Shown here in pieces: positions 11,026 to 18,106 of a DNA stretch of 18,106 bases. The stretch is from Chalciporus piperatus (Eukaryota > Basidiomycota > Agaricomycetes > Boletales > Boletaceae). Location of the stretch: NCBI GenBank assembly GCA_038093975.1, contig JBBPTG010000380.1:1-18106 (forward strand). Direction: 5' to 3'. Below the pieces are notes generated by a model. That model saw nothing but the letters and a program-made list of their open reading frames with translations, ran no database searches and had not been told where the DNA came from. The first letter of the stretch is position 1, and each line of letters opens with the position of its first letter. A program made the position numbers and the translations under genes.

Positions 11026-11852
11026 GGACGTCAAGCAGTAGGGAAGGAAAGAGCACGGGAAGTCTGGTCCGGTTCACGAGTGGTGAAGGTATGAGAGACG
11101 GCATTGTACACGCGGCCACACTTGGAGTGACCTTCACAGGATGACCCAGCTACTACACAGCCCGCTCACTGTGCTGTACTAGCCTGTGTAGGCCAAAGGT
11201 GAGTTATTGGAAGAAAGAGTTTCGTGGTTGCCGTGCCCATGCAAAGTTAATGGACGATCCAGCAACACACTCGACGAGCCATGAGCTGGCGCATTTGTCA
11301 AAGGAGGATCGGCTCGTCGTTGCTCAACCTTGTGAAAGTTGGACATGTCAATCGTGAATATTTGAATCGTGATGATGCTGTATCGTGATGCGGCCCGGGG
11401 AAGTTCAAGTTGCCAGCATGTGATTCTATCATAGCAATAGCACTGCGGCTGCTCCCGGCGACTCCGAGTCGCTATCTCGATCGAATAGCCTGACCTCAAC
11501 CTCATTTTCTTGAATACTACCATCATGTCCAGCCTACCCGCCATCTTCTACGATCCCGAGGACTCCCAACTGGCGGGAGATGCGAAGAAGGAAGTTCCAA
11601 AGCCCCAGGATTACTCCTACACTGTGACAGAACGGACATCATTCTGTACAATACTTGTCCATTCATGCGACTATACCTACTGAAGCTGAAGCCGTTAACG
11701 AAACGAGGTATAGTAAGGGGTTTGCCCACAAGTGCATGGGATGATCGTAATTTCGTAGTTCATCAATGAGCTCCAACGAGCTCCAGATCAGTACTAACAC
11801 TGCCAGCAACTCTGATCTACAAAGCAAGCTATACGGCAGACGACGCGTTCAG
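11026..11852. promoter_or_regulatory. TPR-CHAT upstream region and glutaminase 3' flank
   Basis: About 830 bases lie between the CHAT start codon and the end of the glutaminase remnant. This should contain the CHAT promoter and the glutaminase 3' UTR. An 8-base inverted repeat, CTACACAG (11153-11160) and CTGTGTAG (11184-11191), lies about 130 bases upstream of the CHAT ATG with a 23-base spacer; it may be chance. The stretch 11480-11524 is pyrimidine-rich on the plus strand, like a fungal core promoter, and precedes the orphan frame at 11525. An alternative last glutaminase exon could reach to about 11763. Confidence 0.45.
11525..11683 (+). CDS. Small orphan reading frame, possible first exon or relic
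   Basis: A 52-codon frame starts MSSLPAIFYDPEDS at an ATG in good context (ACCATCATGTCC) and ends with TGA 11681-11683. It follows a CT-rich stretch ending in TTGAATACTACCATC, which resembles a fungal 5' leader. The first 37 or so residues have a plausible protein composition (acidic, then Lys/Pro-rich), while the last 15 look like intron or random sequence, so it may be the first exon of a gene whose remainder is gone or unrecognised. It would be antisense to the glutaminase 3' flank. I recognise no family. It could be meaningless. Confidence 0.22.
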   Translation: MSSLPAIFYDPEDSQLAGDAKKEVPKPQDYSYTVTERTSFCTILVHSCDYTY

Positions 11853-14590
11853 TCATAGTTCCTCCGAGTCCCCTGGGACAGACAAACTCACCAAAGCAAG
11901 ATGCCCACCGACAACAGGACGTGCTCTGAACCCTTTCGATACTCCGCTTAGAGTATCATACCAATCGCTCAGAGGCATATTGTTGGACCCATCTGCGGCA
12001 AAATTGTATACCGCATCGATGAGCATATCCCTCGTCGCGTTATTCGTCATAAAGGCAGCAGTCCAAATCTGCCAGTCGGACTTGGTGTACGTATGACTGC
12101 GCAACACATGAGTCAATCAGGTTTTTCGCCGGAAGAACGTAGACTCGACTTACCGAGTGTCGAGAGGAACACCATAGGTATCTGATAATTCACTCAGTAA
12201 ACCAGTTGGTCACTAAAGGAACATATCTTACTATTGACAGTGGCGTACCAGGCGGTCTCTGGAGGCTAATGAGCACTGGAAACAGCTCGGCTCATGATAA
12301 ACTTACGCATTTCATAGACAGACTCAGGGAACACATTCGTGCGCAGGAGCTTGTCGGCGTACAAGTTATACGACAAGCCCCAACTAAACGGATGTCAGTA
12401 CACAAATGCAAGCCAAAACGAATCCCTACATACCTGCTGTCGTTGCCGTACGACAGGTCGAGGTGACGCCCATCGGCCGCAGTAGCAAACTTCAAAATCT
12501 GAGGCACGTAGCTGGCCACGATCGACTGTCAACAGTGGTCATTAGGCATGTACCTGTGTGGCTGGATGAACATACACTATAATTCTGCTGGTTGGCAGTG
12601 TCGCCAAGCATTCCAGAGATCACACTCATAGCTTGGATGCCAATTACACCCTTAATCGCGAGGTTGGTCTGGTTGGCAAGCGCGCCAGCGAAGTCGTCTG
12701 TGCTGATCTGGTCAGCAGGGATGAGGGCCTCGTTAATAAGATGCCCGGTCCATTGGGTGAGTAGGTCAGTCTGCAAAGCATTCAAAAAAAGGAGCCGCCA
12801 GGGTAGATGTCAAAATGACTCACGTAGCCAGTGATGATAGAGGTGTCGCCCGATGCTTGAGTATAGCTCAAAGTCATGATAAGCATGTTGCCGCACTCTG
12901 TATTTCAGTGAGTTGATGAAAATTGACACCTCCGTACACACTTGACCTTCGAGGGGCATGTCCTCTGCGTTACCATCATTGTGGCCGATCGCCTTCGGGT
13001 ATGTAGAACCTGACAGAGATGAAAGCACGCCCGTTGTGTTAGTCAGAAAACTTACCTAGGTCGTGTACGGCGTACGTTTGAGGCCATTGTCCTGTGGCTT
13101 GATACTGGAAAAGACCAAGGATTAGATATTTACCGAGCGCAGGGTTGGTGTAGAGCAAGATGGGCCAGGCTGGCATGATGACATCGACAGTGTTTACATT
13201 CTGATCGACCAACGCGTCTCCAAGTCAGAAAGGTCTCCGCCGCATGTGAACCAAGACATACCCCGTCACTAGAGATCTCTGTAGGTATCAGGTCCGAGTC
13301 ATTCGAAACGTGATCCGGCGGAGCAGTATGAATGAAACACAACATACCCTTCAAGAACATGAGAATATCGCTAGTATTCCACGAGCCATCACTGTTCTGC
13401 GACATCGTGAGTTCCATAGCACCAAATGCCTGCCTGACGGAGAGTTCAATCACGCCAGCATAATTGCTAGAAATGGCAGAGGCATCATTGTGGACTTTAG
13501 TGTCGAACGCCGAGGCCCTTTCTACTGCGTTGGGGAAGGCTTCAATGAATGATTCGATCTACACAGGGATATCAGTGGTCAAAAACACGGATGGTAGCGG
13601 GGTAAGATGATGACTCAACCATTTCCGTGACACCGCCAGGATAGGCACTCCAAGCATAAAGGCTTCTAGCCTGATATGCACCTCCGGCAATGATGTACTC
13701 GACGACAGGATCCCTTACATGACCCACGGTGAACACAACTGGGTCGCTAAGGCTGGAAATCATCCCAAGATCTTGAGCGAAAGCAAAGACTGGCCAATTG
13801 TCACGAATAGCACGGTAGTTGCTATCGAACGTATTCGCGAGGACACCGGTGTTGATAAATTGTGCGCGCACAACGATATCTTGTCCTGTCTGATAGGTAG
13901 TCGACATTCCATCCTGCGGCGAATGATCAGATTTCATGGTTTTAGACAACGTATGATCCCATACATTTGTCGTGGAGTAGTGGACACTTCCCTCTGGACG
14001 TGCCAGTCGTGGAAGAGTGAGTTCGGCAAAGGACAAGCAAGGACGCCGGACGTACGCAGAATGAAGTCATTGTATTCAGTATATTCTTCCTGTGTCTCGA
14101 GCATAACCTCGTGGGTGAATACCGGTCCAGTTGTCGTACTGTTCCATGTGACATTTCGCGTGTTATCGCTCGCACAAGCCCACTCGGCACTGACGTCGGT
14201 GTAGATGCTAACTGAATGTGGATTGCCATCCGTGGAAGCAGCTTGCACAGAGAGGTAGGAGAATGGAGTGGATTGCTTCACGAGGTCCGAGGGCTGAGGT
14301 CGAGAGCATGGTCGTAGCCTTGAAATGTGTAGGGGGGGCAGAGACGTACCTCAACGGGACTGAGGAAGGTAACGTTAAGGCTAACCGGTCCAGCACTCAT
14401 GACGAAGTAAGTGGAAGTAGCAGTGAACTAAAATCATGGACATCAAACATCAAATTCCTGACAAGTACCGAACACCTACCTGCATGCTTTCTTGTACTGC
14501 GAGAGCGGGGGATGTGCCAGCGACACCCGGATTTCCGAGGAATGTGTATGTCGTATTGTCAACCCTGACATACCCAGCCCATCCAAGATT
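11853..14590 (-). pseudogene. Secreted GtaA-type glutaminase gene, 5'-truncated by LINE insertion and probably frameshifted
   Basis: Fungal glutaminase A releases glutamate from glutamine outside the cell (N-terminal DUF5127, central DUF4965, C-terminal DUF1793 regions). About 640 codons remain in exons, complement of: 14590-14480, 14427-14350, 14293-14056, 13993-13965, 13913-13620, 13558-13348, 13278-13262 (17 bases), 13200-13056, 13009-12947, 12897-12824, 12770-12576, 12525-12434, 12383-12307, 12212-12154, 12096-11853. Family marks: GWAGYVRVDN, QTGQDIVVRAQF, DNWPVFAFAQDLG, VGHVRDP, RQAFGAMELT, GHNDGN, STDDFAGALANQTNLAIKG, YGVPLDTR and TKSDWQIWTAA. The signal peptide and first roughly 60-90 residues are missing because coding sequence begins right at the LINE poly(A) tail. 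Exon 12212-12154 holds TNWF, then a stop and frame change before TYGVPLDTR. Use of an acceptor at 12182 would bypass this with loss of about a dozen residues. The 3' end may instead be spliced to about 11763. Confidence 0.87.
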
Positions 14591-14591
14591 C

Positions 14592-14609
14592 TTTTTTTTT
14601 TTTTTTTTT
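14592..14609 (-). repeat. LINE poly(A) tail (A18 on the minus strand)
   Basis: Eighteen uninterrupted A residues on the minus strand follow the 3' UTR sequence AAAAACACTTGTCC and directly precede GAATCTTGG, where glutaminase codons begin. A homopolymer tail at the boundary between element and host is the mark of target-primed reverse transcription. An unbroken run also fits a recent insertion. Confidence 0.9.
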
Positions 14610-14770
14610 GGACAAGTGTTTTTATCATGTAGCAACTGACAAGTCTAGTCCTACATAATACACTAAGGCGGGAGTCAAAGACACCCGGTCCGAGGGAAAA
14701 TGCTCTTACGCACGCCCCGCATTTGCGGGGGGTGTGGGGCTCCGTAAACTACCCGGTGTCCCCGGTATCA
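14610..14770 (-). other. Structured LINE 3' UTR (nested hairpins)
   Basis: Between the stop codon and the poly(A) tail several inverted repeats nest. Outer arms GACACCCGGT (14680-14689) and ACCCGGTGTC (14751-14760) pair at 9 of 10 positions. Inside them TTACG (14706-14710) pairs with CGTAA (14743-14747), and the core CCCCGC-ATTT-GCGGGG (14715-14730) is a perfect 6-base stem with a four-base loop. A further pair, GGTATCA (14764-14770) and TGATACC (14791-14797), spans the stop codon. Many LINE reverse transcriptases recognise such a 3' structure in their own RNA; that role here is inferred. Confidence 0.65.
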
Positions 14771-17700
14771 GCAGGGGGGCCTAGGCAGGTTGATACCCAC
14801 TAAAACCTCAAGGTCGACCACCCAATCAGGGGGTAGGGGGTTTGGTTGCTGGACAGCTGCTGTCCAGGTGTGGGATACTTTTGATGTTCGTTTGGGGTCG
14901 CGTTTGGATTTGGCTGTCCGTCTGTCTATGTCTAGTCTTGCTAGTATTTTGTTTGTCCATCGCGTTTTGATTGCTTCGGCTGTGTGTTGTTTGCCGCTGA
15001 TTACTCGTTCGCATCTGATTGCCCAGATTAGGTGTGCAGATTCTGATATCAGTATTCTTTTCAGTCTCGCTTCTCCTCTTTCGTTTGCTGTGGGTTGGCT
15101 GTTTTCTCTTTGCTGTGGTGTTATGTTTCCGCATCCCAAGATCTGTCCGATCGAAGGTGGGAGCCAGTTTTGGTCAGCGTTGGGCCACAAACCTCGTGTT
15201 AGATTCCAGATCGTTTCTCGCTCTGGTGCTCTGCATTCGGTTAGTATGTGTTCTAGTGATTCTATGTCGTCGTTGCAGTGTGAGCATTTTGCTCTGATTT
15301 CGTAGTTTGGGATGTTTGACCAGAATCCTCCGACTCTCAGGGATCCGTTCATTGCTTTGTATAGGAAACTCTGGACCTGGCGTCTTATGTCCGCGTGTCT
15401 GAGATTTTTCCAGATCGACGCATCGGTTTCGAGGTTTCCGGTGAGATCTTGTATACCGTAGCGGGTAATATCAAGGTTCATCCAGGTTGTCCGTGTGTAA
15501 GGTGTTTTCTTCTTTTTGGTTAGTGCTTCGTACGCTGACTTCTGGGATAGCGTCTTTAGCTTCATTCCTTGGGTTTGGAAATTTTTGGGGACCGTTAGGT
15601 CTATGTTATCATGTTCTTCTTTTTTCGTTCCTTCGTTTGCTAGTTTGTCTGCTTGTTCGTTTCCTTCCTCTCCTGTGTGTCCTTTTACCCATTTGAAATG
15701 TGTTGGGGCCGCTCTACGGCGTAGGTGGTAAGCTGCTGATTGGAACCATTCTTTGTTGCTAATTCCTATCCATCCTCTTTCTTCCCATTCTCCTAGGTGT
15801 TTCGTCAGGCCATCCATGGCGTATCTTGAGTCGGTTATTATGGTCAGTGGTGCCGTTGGTTCTACTATTTGTAGTGTTTTGACTATTGCAGCAATTTCCC
15901 CTGTTTGGTTTGACTGATCAGGTCCGGGGACTTTCATTGCGCAGTTCATTGGATGGTTTTCTCCGATCCATATTCCAGCGCCGCAGGTTGCGTCTAGTTT
16001 GCCATTTTTGGTGCATGATCCGTCTGTGTATACTATTAGTGGTTCCACTGCCTGCCCTTGTTCTGGGCGGGGGTTTTGCATCCGGTATGCTGGTTCCAGC
16101 ACTTCGCTCGTTCCGTCTGTGAGGACTCTGAAACATTCATCTAGCGTTCCACGGGCCGTTATCGTTGGGTCGAAGACGATCTCATCTCCTTTGTCTATTC
16201 GTGCACTCTGGTTTTTCTCTTTTCGTCGGTGGGTAAGTGTCAGATTGTCTTTATTGGGGTGTTCATATGGGTCGTATAATGTGTCTAGGTTCCCGACAAT
16301 GTTCTTTGCCATGGATGCGCATTTATGGGGGTTTGAGCAGCCCGCTCGGCGGTCTTTACGACATTGTTTGCATTCGCAGTGCGTGCTTGGGTAGTGTTTC
16401 GAGCTAATTCGTGTCAGTCTCTTGCTTATCTTCACTAGGTCTTTTATGTTGGCTGCGTTATGTTTGTTTTTCAGGCAGGCGTTCTTTCCTTTGTGGTATT
16501 GGTTGGGCGGGACCCCTATGTGGTACCACGCTGGGAGTTGTCGTTTTAGTAGCTTTGATATTTTCCGGGGTGCGAAGGTGAGTTTGTGTTTCTTCGCAGC
16601 TTGCAGGAGTGATATTACCGGTCTTGGTATTCGTTTTCCGGATCTTGGTTGTCGACCTGACGGGCGGGTCGTTGTCAGGAAGGTGTTTATGTCTTTTAGG
16701 TTTTGTATGCCGTTTTTGTTCACATTGTTTATTATAGCGTCTGTGACGAAAGCCCATGTAGGGCGCTGTGCTGATAGGTCTAGGTATGTTTTCAGCCATG
16801 TGAGTTCTATCGCTTCGTTTCTGGCGTCGATGTTTAGTAGGTTTAACCCTCCTAGGTTCCTTGTTTTCATCAGTTGGGTTAGGCTCATTCCTGGGGGTGT
16901 TCGGCCGCCGTCCCACAGGAAGTTTTGGATTGTGTTTTGCAGAGATTTCGTCACAGTTTGTGGCATTCCTTGGGCTTTCGTTAGGAATTGAGTCGTTCCG
17001 CCTACTACCATTTGGACTATTAAGCGTTTTGCGTCTAGTGTGGGGCGTGTCCCTGCCCATCTATCCAGTGCGTTCTTTATTTTGTCAATTACTGCGCTCC
17101 AGGGTTGTGCTTGGTCTATATCGTTCCCGATCCAAGCTCCTAGAATGCGCGTCGGGTTTCCGCTTGTCGCGATCTTTATTCCTTGTGCCAATGCTTGGTC
17201 GTTGGGGTGGAGTTTCCTTGTATTTATTATCCTTTCTCTGTGTGTCTTTGTCCCGATCGGTATGATCTCCGTTTTTTCTAGGTTGAACTTGGCTCCTGAT
17301 GCTTTGCACCACGTTCGTAGGATGCTTTCCAGAGTTTCATACTTATCTGTTTCCGATAGGTATACGGTTGTGTCGTCGGCGTACAAGTTTACGATCACTC
17401 TAGTGTTGGCGCCCGGTATGTTGAATCCGGTTAGGTCAGGTGAGTTTCGTATTGTTGCTGCTAGTGGTTCTATCGCGAGGTCAAACAGGAGGCAGGAGAG
17501 AGGGTCTCCTTGTCGTACTCCTCTTGTTACTTGGTAGGGTTTACTAAGTACCCCGTTTATCATTACCCCAGTGTAGGCGTTTTTGTATAATGCTTCAACG
17601 GTTGTTATGAATATTTGAGGGAGTCGGAAGGCTTTCAGGGTGTCTATAAGGTACTTATGATCTATTTTGTCATATGCCTTTTCTTGGTCTAGTGCTACTA

Positions 17701-18106
17701 TGGCGCCGTTTTCTTCCATGTAGTCGGCGTAGGTACACATTGTTTCTGCTAGGCGTATTGGGTCGAAGATGGATCTAGTTGGCACAAAGCCTGTTTGATC
17801 TGGGTGGAGGAGGTCACAGGCATGTTTCGCTAGTTGTATGGCTAGTGCCTTTGTCATAATTTTGTAATCTGTGTTTAAGAGCGTGATAGGTCTGTAATTC
17901 TCTATTCTCGTTCTATCTTTTTTCTTGTATAGCGGGCACATCCATCCTATTGAGAAATCCGCGGTTGGGTCTGTTCCTTCCGTTTGGATGTTGTTGAACA
18001 CTTGCGTCAGGCAGAGAGTGACGTCAAAGGATGGTTTGTTTACCTTCGCGTTTTTAGTGTGGCGGTCATGTAGCGTTTTCCATAGCTCATATGGTAGGCC
18101 GTCTAG
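14768..18106 (-). CDS. LINE ORF2: reverse transcriptase - RNase H polyprotein, N-terminus outside window
   Basis: The frame is open from the window edge to TAG/stop at 14770-14768, giving 1112 residues; the first visible residues LDGLPYELWK belong to the region before the RT fingers, so the start is upstream. Residues counted from the edge: RT motifs ENYRPITLLN, QTGFVPTRS, motif A LDQEKAYDK (D140), motif B RQGDPLSC and motif C YADD (242-245). The usual catalytic aspartates are all present. A Cys/His cluster HCECKQC...GCSNPHKC lies near 577-600. The RNase H domain follows with TDGSC (D695), GEIAAI (E737), TDSRYAM (D759), KGHTGEEGNEQAD (D820), so the DEDD set is complete. A C-terminal CSHC...H...C finger near 940-965 resembles zf-RVT. 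It copies the element RNA at a nicked chromosomal target. No disabling change is visible. Confidence 0.93.
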   Translation of the reverse strand, partial: LDGLPYELWKTLHDRHTKNAKVNKPSFDVTLCLTQVFNNIQTEGTDPTADFSIGWMCPLYKKKDRTRIENYRPITLLNTDYKIMTKALAIQLAKHACDLLHPDQTGFVPTRSIFDPIRLAETMCTYADYMEENGAIVALDQEKAYDKIDHKYLIDTLKAFRLPQIFITTVEALYKNAYTGVMINGVLSKPYQVTRGVRQGDPLSCLLFDLAIEPLAATIRNSPDLTGFNIPGANTRVIVNLYADDTTVYLSETDKYETLESILRTWCKASGAKFNLEKTEIIPIGTKTHRERIINTRKLHPNDQALAQGIKIATSGNPTRILGAWIGNDIDQAQPWSAVIDKIKNALDRWAGTRPTLDAKRLIVQMVVGGTTQFLTKAQGMPQTVTKSLQNTIQNFLWDGGRTPPGMSLTQLMKTRNLGGLNLLNIDARNEAIELTWLKTYLDLSAQRPTWAFVTDAIINNVNKNGIQNLKDINTFLTTTRPSGRQPRSGKRIPRPVISLLQAAKKHKLTFAPRKISKLLKRQLPAWYHIGVPPNQYHKGKNACLKNKHNAANIKDLVKISKRLTRISSKHYPSTHCECKQCRKDRRAGCSNPHKCASMAKNIVGNLDTLYDPYEHPNKDNLTLTHRRKEKNQSARIDKGDEIVFDPTITARGTLDECFRVLTDGTSEVLEPAYRMQNPRPEQGQAVEPLIVYTDGSCTKNGKLDATCGAGIWIGENHPMNCAMKVPGPDQSNQTGEIAAIVKTLQIVEPTAPLTIITDSRYAMDGLTKHLGEWEERGWIGISNKEWFQSAAYHLRRRAAPTHFKWVKGHTGEEGNEQADKLANEGTKKEEHDNIDLTVPKNFQTQGMKLKTLSQKSAYEALTKKKKTPYTRTTWMNLDITRYGIQDLTGNLETDASIWKNLRHADIRRQVQSFLYKAMNGSLRVGGFWSNIPNYEIRAKCSHCNDDIESLEHILTECRAPERETIWNLTRGLWPNADQNWLPPSIGQILGCGNITPQQRENSQPTANERGEARLKRILISESAHLIWAIRCERVISGKQHTAEAIKTRWTNKILARLDIDRRTAKSKRDPKRTSKVSHTWTAAVQQPNPLPPDWVVDLEVLVGINLPRPPC

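Larger units (their letters stand above)
14592..18106 (-). mobile_element. Non-LTR retrotransposon (LINE, Tad1-like clade with RNase H), 3' part
   Basis: The element lies on the minus strand and runs off the right edge, so its 5' end, any first ORF and the expected apurinic-type endonuclease are not visible. What is seen: the second-ORF reverse transcriptase and RNase H (18106 to 14768), a 158-base 3' UTR (14767-14610) and an 18-base poly(A) tail (T18 on the plus strand, 14592-14609). Immediately after the tail comes glutaminase coding sequence, which marks the 3' insertion boundary. Codon usage here is A-rich on the coding strand, unlike the neighbouring host genes. The target-site duplication cannot be checked because the 5' junction is off the window. 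The open frame has no stop or frameshift, suggesting a young copy. Assignment to the Tad1 clade is inference from RNase H plus fungal host. Confidence 0.92.

Noticed and set aside
13110..13140. A possible extra intron in the glutaminase after TNPAL
   Set aside because: A GTAAAT donor and a CAG acceptor exist, but straight reading gives GKYLILGLFQYQATGQ in frame, which fits the family, and removal would break the phase.
14592..14609. T18 run read as a bacterial-type transcription terminator
   Set aside because: It lies in a eukaryotic sequence at the end of a LINE 3' UTR on the opposite strand, so it is a poly(A) tail.
14826..17537. Long plus-strand frames opposite the LINE ORF
   Set aside because: They are hydrophobic, Phe/Leu/Ser-rich shadows of the A-rich minus-strand frame, without domains or splice support.
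14768..18106. Reverse transcriptase as retron, group II intron or defence-associated RT
   Set aside because: The RT is followed by RNase H and a zf-RVT-like finger, with a poly(A)-tailed 3' UTR, all LINE features, and no intron RNA or msr/msd structure is visible.

Overview
This window looks like nuclear DNA of a filamentous basidiomycete, most likely an agaricomycete. The host genes are cut by many short GT-AG introns (about 50-80 bases, down to 17- and 29-base exons). The gene families are fungal: a HOPS-type VPS39, a TPR-CHAT protein with a C2-like N-terminus, and a secreted GtaA-type glutaminase. A LINE with RNase H sits beside them. Calling it Rhizoctonia-like (Cantharellales) is inference from the expanded TPR-CHAT family known there. 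No rRNA, tRNA or CRISPR array was seen.

Layout, left to right: (1) 1-998 (+), the 3' part of an unrecognised four-exon gene. (2) 1577-5829 (-), VPS39/VAM6, rebuilt here as 16 exons and 1092 residues with every splice phase agreeing. (3) 6407-11025 (-), a six-exon, 1453-residue protein with a charged N-terminal tail, a C2-like beta domain, TPRs and a C-terminal CHAT caspase-like protease domain with its His/Cys pair intact. Its central part is ten near-identical 135-bp tandem repeats. (4) 11026-11852, a mostly non-coding stretch with one small orphan plus-strand reading frame. (5) 11853-14590 (-), most of a secreted glutaminase gene that has lost its first exon(s) and carries a probable one-base frameshift. 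(6) 14592-18106 (-), the 3' part of a non-LTR retrotransposon (reverse transcriptase, Cys/His cluster, RNase H, terminal Cys/His finger) with a folded 3' UTR and an 18-base poly(A) tail that butts directly against glutaminase coding sequence.

The genes do not form a pathway. VPS39 is a housekeeping vesicle-tethering gene. The TPR-CHAT gene looks like a fast-evolving accessory or immune-type receptor-protease. The right third is a fresh-looking LINE insertion that appears to have split the glutaminase gene, in the same orientation as that gene, so its missing N-terminus is predicted just beyond the LINE, outside the window.

The most interesting items are the 135-bp TPR array, with a 219-bp perfectly duplicated block that implies very recent unit gain, conversion or unequal exchange in a CHAT protease, and the LINE/glutaminase junction with its structured 3' UTR. 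All splice models are read by eye from phase, GT/AG sites and family similarity; no search or transcript data were available.
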